From assembly GCF_024436415.1 (NCBI RefSeq), contig NZ_JAFMZQ010000001.1:1426001-1490000 (forward strand): DNA of 64,000 nucleotides, given 5' to 3'. Origin of the DNA: Pedobacter deserti (GTDB taxonomy: Bacteria; Bacteroidota; Bacteroidia; Sphingobacteriales; Sphingobacteriaceae). Positions 18,264 to 27,952 of the stretch are shown one piece after another; within the stretch, counting starts at the first letter, position 1; each line of letters opens with the position of its first letter. A program made the position numbers and the translations under genes. The notes below the pieces were generated by a model. It searched no databases. It was given only the letters and a program-made list of their open reading frames with translations, and had not been told where the DNA came from.

Positions 18264-19538
18264 TTAAGAGGATTTTTCTGCAGCCAGTTCCATCATCGCT
18301 TCCAGTTCATTGATCAGTTCCGAGTCGGTCGTAAATCCCACAGAAAGGAAACGGAGTTTACCCTTTTTGTCGATAATGGCCTTGGTTGGTATGCCCTTAA
18401 CCTTGTAGGCAGCCAGGGCCTCGTAAGCCCCGGCCTTGCCGGCGATCGGTTTGTCCATCAATACATGAAAGCTATATTTGTTCTTGTCCACAAACGATTT
18501 CACGCGTTCCAATGCACCCGCTTCTTTTTCCTGGGTAGCAATAAAAAGGAACACCACATCGTCATGTTTCGATACCATTTTCTGCATAGCAGGGAAGGAG
18601 GCGATGCAAGGCATACACCAGGTTGCCCAGAAATCGAGCACCACTACCTTTCCGCGGTAATCCGAAAGCGATACCGTTTTACCGGCAAGGTCTTTCAGTA
18701 CAAACCCAGGTGCTGGGGTGTCGAGCATTTTACTGGCCAGCGAGGTTTTCAAAACGGATTGTACGCCCTGCTGCAGCTGTTTCAGATACTCATCGAAGCC
18801 AGCTTCGGTACCTTTTTTCTTTACGTACAGTTCTTTCAATTGGGCATCCATCGCAGCGGTCGATTTGCCGGTGCTGATCAGGGTTTCTAACACCTTGTAC
18901 GCTTTATCGGGCTGACCGTTCAGTGCAAGCAGCCTGGCGTATCTTTCGGCCGAAGGCGCCATAGCCTCTTCAGGTGTGCTGTCAAAAGCTTTCTCCTGAT
19001 TTGCCAAAGCTTCTTTGTATTTGCCATTGGCAAAAAGGGCAGCCGCATAGGTGTCGTAATAGGGATACTTCGCGAAATCCATAAAGCGTTTCCAGTCAGC
19101 CTCACCCATCTCGGCAGGTCGGGCAGCCGGATCATCTTTGTAAGAGAAATAAAGATCAAGTGTCTCTTTCGACAGCTGCTCCGCCATTTTTGGATCGCCA
19201 TCTTCCCGCAGAAGCGTACTCGCCGCCATGTTTAAATAGGAGGTTTGGTTGAATTTGTTGCGTAACTGACCGATGTATTTCCGGAACTCCGGATATTGCT
19301 TTTTGCCCAGGTAAGCCATTGCCGCAGTGCCTTTCAGCATGTCCATCGTTTCTGCGTCCTTTACCTTATCAAGCTTGTTGTCTGCAATAATCTTATTCAT
19401 CATGGCAACAACCTTTTCAGGGTCTTTTTCTTTGGCCATAACTTTCATCTGCTCCATCAGGCTGTTTTGTTCCTGAGCCCTCAGGGATGAACAAAGGGCA
19501 CTCATAAAAATGAGGAATAGTATGCTGATCTTTTTCAT
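18264..19538 (-). CDS. TlpA-family thioredoxin-like protein (module B)
   Basis: 424 residues with a signal peptide (ISILFLIFMSALCSSLRAQ). A long helical N-terminal half (about 25-260) looks TPR-like, unlike the DUF4369 beta domain of the module A proteins. The thioredoxin domain (about 280-415) carries WCMPC with Cys308 and Cys311; the cis-proline loop is GIPTKAI. Periplasmic thiol-disulfide oxidoreductase, partner unknown. It closes module B, 36 bp after susD. Confidence 0.9.
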   Translation of the reverse strand: MKKISILFLIFMSALCSSLRAQEQNSLMEQMKVMAKEKDPEKVVAMMNKIIADNKLDKVKDAETMDMLKGTAAMAYLGKKQYPEFRKYIGQLRNKFNQTSYLNMAASTLLREDGDPKMAEQLSKETLDLYFSYKDDPAARPAEMGEADWKRFMDFAKYPYYDTYAAALFANGKYKEALANQEKAFDSTPEEAMAPSAERYARLLALNGQPDKAYKVLETLISTGKSTAAMDAQLKELYVKKKGTEAGFDEYLKQLQQGVQSVLKTSLASKMLDTPAPGFVLKDLAGKTVSLSDYRGKVVVLDFWATWCMPCIASFPAMQKMVSKHDDVVFLFIATQEKEAGALERVKSFVDKNKYSFHVLMDKPIAGKAGAYEALAAYKVKGIPTKAIIDKKGKLRFLSVGFTTDSELINELEAMMELAAEKSS

Positions 19539-19574
19539 ATCGGTATTCTGTTTAAATGTCTAATCTTATTCTTG

Positions 19575-21008
19575 TTAAGGATTGTCGGGCATGCCCGGAT
19601 TGGTCTGAAGTATTCGTTTTGGGATCTTTAATACAAGTCGCTCTTTTTTGAGCGTATAAACTTCTGTCGAGCCGTCGGCCCCACGTAACGTATGCGTGTA
19701 AACGGGCATGGTAAATAATGGGTCTACAGACAGGCGCCTCATGTCGAACCATCGGAATCCCAGTCCCGCAAATTCGCGCAGGCGTTCCTCGAAAACGAAG
19801 TCCAGCAAGCGCTTCTGATCTGCGCTCACTGCGCCCGGAACTGCAGCTTCAGCCTGAGGAAGCCTCTTGCTGCGCAACTGCTCCAGCGCGGTTACAGCAC
19901 CCTGACGGTCGTTGGCCCTGGCTTTGCATTCGGCCAGCAGCAGATACACTTCAGGCAGGTTTACACCAAAAGGGACAATGGTTGGTGCGGTTCTGCGCTG
20001 GGCGCCTGCCTGGAATGGATCGCCAACGGGAAAAGGTGTAGGTGAATACAACAAGAGGCGAAAGTCGGCCGGATTGTAAAGCGCCATAGTCTGACTGTTT
20101 ACCTGCAAGGTATTCATTAAGGCATGAAAGTTGGAGAACTGGCGCAGATAGGCCACCTCCCGGTTGTCGGGTGTTAATGGATAGTTCGGGCCAAAAAAGT
20201 CGACCGGCATAAACTCCCCGTTTGGTGCAAAGGTCTGGTTATAGTCGTATAGCCCAAGTGGAGTTTGTGCTGTAGTAAATCCCTGCAAAGCAGATTCAAG
20301 CAGCGGAAGTGCATCGTTAAAGCGACGCATAAACACGTGTACTTTGCCCAATAAAGCCTGGGCAGCAGGCCTGCTCATGCGCAGGCGGTGAAACACCTGG
20401 GCAGGGAGGTCGGGCAAGGCTCTCTCCAGGTCGGCGACAATAAAATTATACACTTCCTGAACCGAAGCGCGGGTAAAGCGGTTGACCGTAATATCTGCTG
20501 TCGTAATAATTGGAAAGCCGGGGTCGGCCGCTGCGGTCGACTGCTCATAGGGCTTGCCGTAATAGTTGATCAGCAGGAAATACGTCCATGCCCGTCCCGC
20601 AAGGGCTTCAGCCAGTATCGCCTTTTTCTGCTGCAAAGTGCCATCGCTGGCCTCCATCACTTCGTTGATGATCTTGTTGTACGTGTAAATGGCCGACAGC
20701 GGTCCGGAGGTTTCCGCAGCGTTCTCGTCGGGCTGATAAATATCGGCGCTCCAGGTGAACAGTTGCTGTTCGCGAAGGGTCAGACCGCTGTAATAGGGCT
20801 CTTCCATAGTCACCTCATCGCCAAGTAAGATTTGTGCATCGGCACCGACGTTCTGAAGATCAGGGTTGTTCAGCAGCAACTCATAATCTTTAACATTTAC
20901 GGCAATTACCTTGCCTTTGGGCAAAACTTCCAGAAAGCTTTTTTTACAGGACATGCCCGAGAAGAGCACTGTAAGCATCAGGAGAGGGTAAGTAATATAT
21001 CTTTTCAT
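19575..21008 (-). CDS. SusD/RagB-family nutrient-binding lipoprotein (module B)
   Basis: 477 residues. Lipoprotein signal with Cys21 (LLMLTVLFSGMSC). SusD pattern: SAIYTYNKIINEVMEASDG, LAEALAGRAWTYFLLINYYG with helical repeats, and the C-terminal block PFGVNLPEVYLLLAECKARAN followed by EERLREFAGLGFRWFDMRR. It captures substrate above the SusC barrel. It follows susC by 30 bp and precedes the TlpA-like gene by 36 bp. Substrate unknown. Confidence 0.93.
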   Translation of the reverse strand: MKRYITYPLLMLTVLFSGMSCKKSFLEVLPKGKVIAVNVKDYELLLNNPDLQNVGADAQILLGDEVTMEEPYYSGLTLREQQLFTWSADIYQPDENAAETSGPLSAIYTYNKIINEVMEASDGTLQQKKAILAEALAGRAWTYFLLINYYGKPYEQSTAAADPGFPIITTADITVNRFTRASVQEVYNFIVADLERALPDLPAQVFHRLRMSRPAAQALLGKVHVFMRRFNDALPLLESALQGFTTAQTPLGLYDYNQTFAPNGEFMPVDFFGPNYPLTPDNREVAYLRQFSNFHALMNTLQVNSQTMALYNPADFRLLLYSPTPFPVGDPFQAGAQRRTAPTIVPFGVNLPEVYLLLAECKARANDRQGAVTALEQLRSKRLPQAEAAVPGAVSADQKRLLDFVFEERLREFAGLGFRWFDMRRLSVDPLFTMPVYTHTLRGADGSTEVYTLKKERLVLKIPKRILQTNPGMPDNP

Positions 21009-21038
21009 AACTCTTAATCAATTGGTAAACCATCCATA

Positions 21039-24000
21039 TTAGAACCGAACACTCAGGCCGGCGGTAAGGGTACCCTGGTCGGTACGCATATACCTGATCC
21101 CGCCAGCGTATTCGCCGGCCAGGCTGCCGCCTGGCGCATCATGAAACTCCGGATCTATGCCGTCCTTGTTTGCCTTCCACAGCATCACGTTCGAAAGCTG
21201 AAGCCGTAACCTCACGCCGCTCAAGCCTGCCTTGGATACCAGAGTCTGCGGAAGGTTATACGCCAGCGAAACATCGCGGAGTTTTACGAAAGCCGCGTCA
21301 ACCACGTTTACATCGCCCTGGGTGTAGTAGCGGGTGTCACGGCGACTACTATTCAGGCTGTTCACGGCTATCCAGGAGGGCACATTGGTATGCTGTTCAT
21401 CACCCGGCTGTTTCCATCGGTCGGCAAACTCCGCGTGTACATTTCCGCTACGGAACCTCAGGTCGCCGCTTTGCATGGCATTATTAGCCGTCATAGTAAT
21501 CAGTCCGTTGCCCGAGTAAAAACTGTTCACATCTCTGCGCATTACGTTACCGAAATTGTACACCATGTTGGCCGCCAGTTCCAGGTTGCCGAAGGTGAAT
21601 ATATTGCTAAGTCCGCCGTTCCATACAGGCTGAAAAGTACCCATGTACAGCACGTCCTCCGGTTTTGCGACATTCCTTTCTTTCGTTACCTCGCCCGACT
21701 GCAGCCTGATCTGCGGATCGCCCAGGTTGTCCAGTCCGTCGAAGTCGTAAGCAAACACCGCAAATGCCGAGTGACCGGCAAGGTAAATCGTACTTGCTTT
21801 TTGCGTGCCCGTCGAAATCAGTACCGGTTGGTTGAGCCTGGTAATTTCATTGTGGTTGTAGGCCAGTGCAAGCTGACTTACCCAGCGGAACCTGTCTGAC
21901 GAGATATTGACCGAACGGCCTGACACCTCAACGCCGGTATTTTGCATGTCGCCGAAATTACCGATCACCGTATTATAACCCGAGAGCGGATTCACCTCCA
22001 TCTGTCCGATCAGATTATCCGTTTTCTTGCTGTAAAAGTCGACCGAACCACTTAGCCTGTTGCCCTGCAGAATCCCGAAATCAACCCCCGCATTAAACGT
22101 GCGCGAGCTTTCCCAGCTCAGGGCAGCGTTTGCCGGTGTAGTAATCGATAGCCCTGTATTACCCGGAAGGGCAGAGCCCGACCTCGCATTCAGGATGTCA
22201 TAAGAAGCTGCCGTCCCCGGTACAGGCGAGTTGCCCGTAAGTCCATAGGATACGCGGAGCGACAAATTATTAAAGATGCTCTCCGACATAAAAGCCTCCT
22301 CACGCAGGTCCCAGCGCCCGCCGATGCTCCAAACAGGCTTGTTTTGTGAGGAACGGTCCTTTCCAAAAAGGTTTGACTGATCCAGACGCAGACTGCTGTT
22401 CAGCGTATAACGGTTCAGGTAAGTATAGTTCATGGTGCCGTAATACGACAAAAAGCGCACCCGCGACTCTGTTTCTGTGAACGGTCGCCACGCCCCCAGT
22501 ACACTCCGCGTTCCCGAGTTTGGCATTACCGTGTTTGGCACACCGGTACCCGAAAGCCGCAGGTAATCTATAGCCGGATAGGTTTGAAGCAGTTCATTAT
22601 ACCCCCTGGTCAGTGTCTGATTATTTTCCAGCAGTTGCTCCTGCACTTCCTGGCCCGCCAGTAAAGAAAGCTGATGCTTGCGGTCGGCCCAATCGCGGTC
22701 GTACGCCAGCTGGTTGCGTATGGTCCAGTTGTTTTGCGAAATGTTCAGGAGTGCATACCTGCCACCGTCTACCGGCAAATGATAGGTTGGAAGTTGTCCG
22801 GGCGCAGCCGGGGCTACGGTAAACTGTGCCGCTTCCGAGCGGACCAGGTAGCTCCGGCTGTCGTCGTACGACCGGCTCTTGTCGGATGTCTTGAAATACC
22901 CGTACACACCAGAAAAGGAAAGTCCGTCAACAATGCGTGCATTCAGTCCCCCTGTTATCCTCGCGGCGAGCATATCGGCCGAAGTGTACCCGAAGTCCCG
23001 CTCATCAAGCGGGTTGTAGTTCAGGCTCAAGCCGCTTCTTTGCTCAAACAACTGCCGGTTCGCTTCTGACAGATGTTTCACATACGGAATGGAAATGGAG
23101 TTGCCCTGCGCATCGCGAAACAACTGATAAGGCAGAAAACGGTTGTCCACCTCAATGTTTCTCGGGCTGCTGCTCCGAACATTGGTCAGGTCCGTAATCA
23201 GGAATACGTCTATATATTTGTTCAGGTTGTAGTCCTGCTTAATATTGATCTTGTAGCCGTTGTTCTTTTCCTCCGGGCGATTGCTTTGTGTACCCGTATA
23301 GGCCAGCGACCCGTATATCCCATAAGACTTTCCACTGCCCTGAAGGGACACCGTATGGTTGGTGAGCATGGCGGGGCGGTACCAGATATCGCGAATCTGG
23401 CTCAGGTTATTGATCGCAGCCAGGCTATCCAGGCTGGCATTGGCTTGTGCCTCGCTTATCAATCCACGCTGCTGGTTATACAATATGACGTTATGTGGCG
23501 GTACACCTACCGAGGCCAGACCGGTATAGCCGCTGACGGTATTCCAGGGATATAAATCTGGTCTGAAAATATCCCGCGCAGCCTGAATAAATTCCGCGCT
23601 GCCGAGTACCGGATAATAGTCGAGGTCCGGCTTTCCCTGAAAATTAGCAAAGCCGTCGTACGATATGGCCAGCTTCTCGCCGCGGATACCCTTTCGGGTC
23701 GTAATTACGATCACCCCGTTTGCCGCCCTGGCGCCCCAGATGGAAGCTGCCGAGGCATCTTTCAATACCGTAATATCATCTACATCCTGAGGGTTGATCG
23801 AATTGATATTATCCAGCGGCACACCGTCGACCACCACCAGCGGCGATTTATTGCTGTTGATGGAGGTCAGTCCCCGGATCAGGATAGGGTTGCCCGATGC
23901 CGATGGCGCATTGTTTACCGTTAGTCCCGGCACCAGTCCATCCAGCCGCTGCAAAATATTCATTGACGTTGTTCTGTCTTTCAGTGTTTTCAGGTCAGGC

Positions 24001-24692
24001 TTGGCATAAGCACCAGCACCGCGACCAGCAGAGAAGGTCTGATAGCCGGTATTGATCACCACTTCTTTTAGCTGGGCCGACGACTCGTTCAGTACGAAGT
24101 CGACATACAGCAGGGTGGCAGCACTCACATAGGCTTCTTTCTCGTTGGTGCCATATCCCATGCAGGATACCTTAACGGTATAAAAACCCTGGCTCAGGTT
24201 CTCAAACAGATACTCACCCTTCTCATTGGTTATGCCTTTTTGTCCCGATGGCTCCAGCACCACATTTGCATTGGAAACGGGAGCTCCGTTGGTGTTCTTG
24301 ACCGATCCGCTGATGGCCGCTGCGCCTTTGCCACTGGGGTCAGCAGGCGGACGAGCGGGCTGCGCTTTCAGGAAGATCGTCTTGTTGCTGATCTCGTACG
24401 ACAGGTTCTGGTTGCGCAGAATCAGGTTCAGGAAGTCCGACAAGGGCATCTTGCGTGCCGCAACCGTTACCGGCTGCGTCGTTTTCAGCAGGTCTTTTGC
24501 AGCAAACACGTTATACCTGGTTTGCTCCTTAATAACCTGAAAGATGCTTACCAGTTGCACTTCTTTTCCTGTGTAGGTAATCAGCGGCTCCATTGCTTGC
24601 CGCGCATTGGCGCCTAAATAAGTCACCACGAGCAGCATGCAGAGCCATATGCCTCTAGGCATCCTCAAGTTGGGTTTAGCAGGTTCTTTCAT
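21039..24692 (-). CDS. SusC/RagA-type TonB-dependent outer membrane transporter (module B)
   Basis: 1217 residues. Signal peptide about 1-31 (GIWLCMLLVVTYLGANA), STN domain (about 35-110) for contact with FecR, carboxypeptidase-regulatory-like domain (about 127-205, SGSVKNTNGAPVSNANVVL), TonB-contacting part (KEVVINTGYQTFSAGRG), plug with the SusC signature in variant form (VLKDASAASIWGARAANGVI; Trp where Tyr is usual) and a large beta-barrel ending GLSVRF. The STN domain makes it a signal-transducing receptor. Only 40 bp separate it from fecR, without the stem-loop seen in modules A and C. Confidence 0.95.
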   Translation of the reverse strand: MKEPAKPNLRMPRGIWLCMLLVVTYLGANARQAMEPLITYTGKEVQLVSIFQVIKEQTRYNVFAAKDLLKTTQPVTVAARKMPLSDFLNLILRNQNLSYEISNKTIFLKAQPARPPADPSGKGAAAISGSVKNTNGAPVSNANVVLEPSGQKGITNEKGEYLFENLSQGFYTVKVSCMGYGTNEKEAYVSAATLLYVDFVLNESSAQLKEVVINTGYQTFSAGRGAGAYAKPDLKTLKDRTTSMNILQRLDGLVPGLTVNNAPSASGNPILIRGLTSINSNKSPLVVVDGVPLDNINSINPQDVDDITVLKDASAASIWGARAANGVIVITTRKGIRGEKLAISYDGFANFQGKPDLDYYPVLGSAEFIQAARDIFRPDLYPWNTVSGYTGLASVGVPPHNVILYNQQRGLISEAQANASLDSLAAINNLSQIRDIWYRPAMLTNHTVSLQGSGKSYGIYGSLAYTGTQSNRPEEKNNGYKINIKQDYNLNKYIDVFLITDLTNVRSSSPRNIEVDNRFLPYQLFRDAQGNSISIPYVKHLSEANRQLFEQRSGLSLNYNPLDERDFGYTSADMLAARITGGLNARIVDGLSFSGVYGYFKTSDKSRSYDDSRSYLVRSEAAQFTVAPAAPGQLPTYHLPVDGGRYALLNISQNNWTIRNQLAYDRDWADRKHQLSLLAGQEVQEQLLENNQTLTRGYNELLQTYPAIDYLRLSGTGVPNTVMPNSGTRSVLGAWRPFTETESRVRFLSYYGTMNYTYLNRYTLNSSLRLDQSNLFGKDRSSQNKPVWSIGGRWDLREEAFMSESIFNNLSLRVSYGLTGNSPVPGTAASYDILNARSGSALPGNTGLSITTPANAALSWESSRTFNAGVDFGILQGNRLSGSVDFYSKKTDNLIGQMEVNPLSGYNTVIGNFGDMQNTGVEVSGRSVNISSDRFRWVSQLALAYNHNEITRLNQPVLISTGTQKASTIYLAGHSAFAVFAYDFDGLDNLGDPQIRLQSGEVTKERNVAKPEDVLYMGTFQPVWNGGLSNIFTFGNLELAANMVYNFGNVMRRDVNSFYSGNGLITMTANNAMQSGDLRFRSGNVHAEFADRWKQPGDEQHTNVPSWIAVNSLNSSRRDTRYYTQGDVNVVDAAFVKLRDVSLAYNLPQTLVSKAGLSGVRLRLQLSNVMLWKANKDGIDPEFHDAPGGSLAGEYAGGIRYMRTDQGTLTAGLSVRF

Positions 24693-24732
24693 TGTTTATT
24701 GGTTTAGTTGGTTGGTTGCTTTAGTTTGCGGT

Positions 24733-25908
24733 TTATGGGAAAACGACCAGTCGCTTTCCTTTCTCGAGACGGAAGTTCACGCCCGACATTTTTAGTCCTT
24801 TTAACACGGCCGAGAGCGGAAGCGAGCGTTCAATCTCGCCGATGAACTCCATTTTAGGGATCTGTTTTTCATAGACCACTTCTATATCATACCAGCGGGC
24901 TAAGTCACGCATGATTTCCTGCAGGTCCGCATCCTGAAAATTGAATAAGCCATCTTTCCAGGCCATCACCTCTGCAATACCGGCATGCCCGATGTCGGCT
25001 ATAGCCATCTGCTTGCCCGTTACCTGCGCCTGCTGCCCCGGCTTCAGTATGCCTTTGGTGGCGTTGCTATGCAGTCGAACGGATCCTTCAAGCAATGTTG
25101 TACGCATTATCTTTTCATCGTCATAGGCGCTGATATTGAAATGCGTACCCAGTACCTCTATGGTGTTCGATTCATTTATTTTTACTTTGAACGGCTTTTT
25201 GGGGTTATGCGCGACTTCGAAATAGGCTTCTCCATTCATCTCTACCAGTCGCTCTTTTCCGGTAAATGCCACAGGGTAGGTGATGGAGCTGGCTGCATTG
25301 AGCAGCACAGTGGTACCGTCGGGCAAAGTAAGCTGATAGGTTCCGCCTCTCGGTGTTTCCAGCGTATTATACGCCGTAGCTTCAGGCGCGGTTCCCAGAG
25401 CTGCGTATATCACCTTTCCGTCTTTTTTAACGATCTGAATGCCTTGCTGGGCGGCCAGACTACCGTCTGCTGCGCTGTCTAGCATGATCTTTTTTCCGTC
25501 AGCCAGCGTAAGCATCGCTTTCGGACCTCCTGGCAAAACATCCTCAGCCAGTTGCGCAGTTTCCTTACTAACCTCAGAAAGACGGGGATCGATATTGCTA
25601 AACCAGAAATAAGTGCTAAGGCCGGCCAGCAATACAGCAGCAGCGGCATAACGCCACCACAATTTTCGGGTCGCAGGCGTCTTTAATCCTGCGGCCTTAT
25701 CGGTTTCCAAAACCCTTTTCAAAGAAGCCTCCATGCGGTCGCGGTCCACAGCCGTTTCGTCCGACTTCTCCAGTATCTCCCGAATAATGCCGTTCAGTTC
25801 CGGGTGATGCTTGTCGGCCGACAATTCCAGCAATTGCAGCCTTTCCTGATCAGTAAGGGCATTGTTGAGATATTTTTCTATGAGTTGTTTAACAGGTGTG
25901 CTTTCCAT
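24733..25908 (-). CDS. FecR-family anti-sigma factor (module B)
   Basis: 391 residues. Cytoplasmic N-terminal part, one membrane segment (about 86-103, YAAAAVLLAGLSTYFWF), FecR domain (ETPRGGTYQLTLPDGT, GEAYFEVAHNPKKPFKV, VLGTHFNISAYDD) and a C-terminal DUF4974-like domain (LARWYDIEVVYEKQIPKMEF). It should control the sigma factor encoded 66 bp upstream. Typical length and order. Confidence 0.93.
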   Translation of the reverse strand: MESTPVKQLIEKYLNNALTDQERLQLLELSADKHHPELNGIIREILEKSDETAVDRDRMEASLKRVLETDKAAGLKTPATRKLWWRYAAAAVLLAGLSTYFWFSNIDPRLSEVSKETAQLAEDVLPGGPKAMLTLADGKKIMLDSAADGSLAAQQGIQIVKKDGKVIYAALGTAPEATAYNTLETPRGGTYQLTLPDGTTVLLNAASSITYPVAFTGKERLVEMNGEAYFEVAHNPKKPFKVKINESNTIEVLGTHFNISAYDDEKIMRTTLLEGSVRLHSNATKGILKPGQQAQVTGKQMAIADIGHAGIAEVMAWKDGLFNFQDADLQEIMRDLARWYDIEVVYEKQIPKMEFIGEIERSLPLSAVLKGLKMSGVNFRLEKGKRLVVFP

Positions 25909-25974
25909 AATGTGATGATTGATCTACACATCATAGAAGGCCCGCTGATAGAAACGTACTACTGAATCCAAAAA

Positions 25975-26568
25975 TTAATATACAAGCAGGATGATGAGCA
26001 GCGGTATCGTTTGTCCGTTAGCGAGAAGAAACTTGCGGATGTCCTGCAGCGCGGTTACCAGCGTATTCTTCACCGTGCTTACCGACAAGCCCAGCCTTGA
26101 GGCAATTTCTGCGGGTTTTAAGCCTTCTTCCCGGCTCATCTGATAAATGCGCCGGCGACCTGGGGGCATCCTGGCGATGGCCTGTTCAACCAGTTCCCTG
26201 ATCTGCCGCGCCTGGGTCAGGTCGGCCGGTGTTTCGCCGCTCAAGACGGGCGGGGTCGACAAAAGTCTGTCGCTCGTCCTTTGTTTTAGCAGGTTCTTTC
26301 GCATGATCGCGATAGCCTCCCGCGTAGCAATAGTGTATAGCCAGCCCCGGAAATTCAGTATACCAGGCAGTTGGTCGCGCGACAGCCACACACGAATAAA
26401 GGTTTCCTGAATGGCTTCATCCACATCATCTCCGCGGGGGTCCATGCGCGAAATAAAGGTGAATAGTTTTGGGTAATAAGCACGGAACACGAGGCCAAAA
26501 GCAAGCTCATCTCCTTCAGCTATCCGCAAAAGCAAATCCTTCTCTTCATCTGGCAGGTAATGTCCCAA
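25975..26568 (-). CDS. RNA polymerase sigma-70 factor, ECF subfamily (module B), TTG start
   Basis: 197 residues. Region 2 about 23-90 (LVFRAYYPKLFTFISRM, EAIQETFIRVWLSR) and region 4 about 130-185 (LKPAEIASRLGLSVSTVKNTL). The start used here is TTG at 26566-26568: no in-frame ATG exists before the region 2 helix, and an in-frame stop lies 43-45 bp upstream of the TTG. It heads module B. The C-terminus ends in a hydrophobic stretch (TIPLLIILLVY), also seen in weaker form in the module A and C sigma factors. Confidence 0.9.
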   Translation of the reverse strand: MGHYLPDEEKDLLLRIAEGDELAFGLVFRAYYPKLFTFISRMDPRGDDVDEAIQETFIRVWLSRDQLPGILNFRGWLYTIATREAIAIMRKNLLKQRTSDRLLSTPPVLSGETPADLTQARQIRELVEQAIARMPPGRRRIYQMSREEGLKPAEIASRLGLSVSTVKNTLVTALQDIRKFLLANGQTIPLLIILLVY

Positions 26569-26685
26569 CGAACCGGCTATATATTGTTCAACAAAAGGTC
26601 TGTCTCCATTTCAAATAACAATATACCATATGTTTCCGAATGTCGCATATGCGGATATCCGGCAATGTTAGCAAGGCGGTCATAA

Positions 26686-26706
26686 GCTGATAAACATTTT
26701 ATCAGC
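26686..26706. repeat. Perfect 9-bp inverted repeat between module B and the NIPSNAP gene
   Basis: GCTGATAAA (26686-26694), 3-nt spacer, TTTATCAGC (26698-26706). It lies 40 bp after the NIPSNAP stop and about 118 bp before the module B sigma start. It may be the NIPSNAP transcript terminator (no strong T-run) or an operator for the sigma gene. Confidence 0.4.
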
Positions 26707-26745
26707 ATAGAAGGCTGGCAACCAGGAACGTACTATGCCGGTTGA

Positions 26746-27507
26746 TTAAATATCAGAATAATCTGTCGGATACAATAAGAACTGCGAGTTTTTAGACACA
26801 TTGTTCTGGTACTCCGGCATAGCGGAAAGCTTTTTCCAGTATGCGTCTTTACCAAAAGCATCCCAATGTTTGTCACGGTCGGCCCGGTTTTCAAATGTGG
26901 TCATGTACATCAGGTTAGGCATAGCACTGCCTGAAATCACTTCGCCATAAAAAACGGCGTTAAAGTTCAGACGCTTAAACAAACCAATCTCATCGCCCTC
27001 GTTAAACATGCTGATCTTATTAGCTGATATCTTCTCCGTATGTCCCTCATAACTTCTCAGCTCATAAACCCGGTCCTTTTTTGGTCCGCTTAATTTAGGG
27101 AGCGCGTACCGGGGACTGCTTTTGAATGCATTCAGCAAAATGCTCTCTATACGTTCATATGGCTTATCATTATACGGAGCGTCCAGATACGCTTTTCCGT
27201 CTTGCTGGTACCGGCGATCTTTTCCAAGTTTAGCATCAATGCCAAGGAAATCTTTAGCTGATCTGAAAGGTATCAGCACATAGATCAGTCGCTCAGGCCC
27301 ACTGGCAATGGGTTTAAATACACCAACATCGCTGACACCTGCACGATGAAGGGCCGGGAGATAGGCCTGCTCCAAGAATTGGTCGACACGCTCTTCCTGG
27401 TCCGCAGATTTCAAATGATAAATTTTAATCTGGTAAAAATCTCCCTTTGCAGCGAAGACCAATGCTGGCACGAGCGCCAGCAGAATAACCGTGAAAAACC
27501 TTTTCAT
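26746..27507 (-). CDS. NIPSNAP-family secreted protein
   Basis: 253 residues with a signal peptide (FFTVILLALVPALVFAA). Two ferredoxin-like NIPSNAP domains, roughly 24-125 (FYQIKIYHLKSADQEERVD) and 142-250 (VYELRSYEGHTEKISAN, then LMYMTTFENRADRDKHWDAF). The biochemical role of bacterial NIPSNAP proteins is not established. Its start codon overlaps the stop of the upstream zinc-ribbon gene by one base (TAATG), so translation is probably coupled. Confidence 0.85.
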   Translation of the reverse strand: MKRFFTVILLALVPALVFAAKGDFYQIKIYHLKSADQEERVDQFLEQAYLPALHRAGVSDVGVFKPIASGPERLIYVLIPFRSAKDFLGIDAKLGKDRRYQQDGKAYLDAPYNDKPYERIESILLNAFKSSPRYALPKLSGPKKDRVYELRSYEGHTEKISANKISMFNEGDEIGLFKRLNFNAVFYGEVISGSAMPNLMYMTTFENRADRDKHWDAFGKDAYWKKLSAMPEYQNNVSKNSQFLLYPTDYSDI

Positions 27508-27845
27508 TATGCTTTTTTTACAAATTCCGATTTCAGCGCCATAGCACCGAAACCATCTATTTTACAATCAATATTATGGTCGCTATCTACCAAACGAATG
27601 TTCCTCACCTTGGTACCCGCCTTAATGCTTTGCGAAGTCCCCTTTACCGGAAGATTCTTGATTGTTACCACAGAATCGCCGTTTTGCAGGATATTGCCAT
27701 TGCTGTCTTTTACCACGAAACCTTCAGCCGTAGTCTCTGTTTCCTCAGGATTCCACTCGTGTCCGCATTCCGGGCACACCAGCAGGTTATCCATTTCATA
27801 CGTATATTCAGATTTACAGAGCGGGCATGGTTTAAGTTCGATCAT
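27507..27845 (-). CDS. YjdM/PhnA-family zinc-ribbon protein
   Basis: 112 residues, the normal length of the family. N-terminal zinc ribbon with CPLC and CPEC pairs, then the conserved PhnA-type SH3-like domain ([31 protein letters not shown]). Named after a phosphonate operon neighbour in E. coli, but it is not the phosphonoacetate hydrolase; true function unclear. First gene of a two-gene operon with the NIPSNAP gene. Confidence 0.9.
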   Translation of the reverse strand: MIELKPCPLCKSEYTYEMDNLLVCPECGHEWNPEETETTAEGFVVKDSNGNILQNGDSVVTIKNLPVKGTSQSIKAGTKVRNIRLVDSDHNIDCKIDGFGAMALKSEFVKKA

Positions 27846-27864
27846 AGCTTGGCTTTTCAGTAGG

Positions 27865-27872
27865 CAAAGTTA
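27865..27872 (-). promoter_or_regulatory. TAnnTTTG promoter box for the YjdM-NIPSNAP operon
   Basis: On the minus strand TAACTTTG matches the Bacteroidota -7 consensus exactly and ends 19 nt before the ATG at 27845. A -33 TTG at standard spacing was not found. Confidence 0.45.
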
Positions 27873-27952
27873 ATAATAAGTATGAGCACCAGCAGGCTAA
27901 TTTTTTCCAAACAAAGCGACCGGGAAAAGGTTACTGTAAGCAAAACCGGTTC

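Noticed and set aside
23073..23555. 160-codon and similar plus-strand frames opposite the module B susC
   Set aside because: Several overlapping antisense frames exist here because of G+C-rich codon use in susC; none has a motif or start context.
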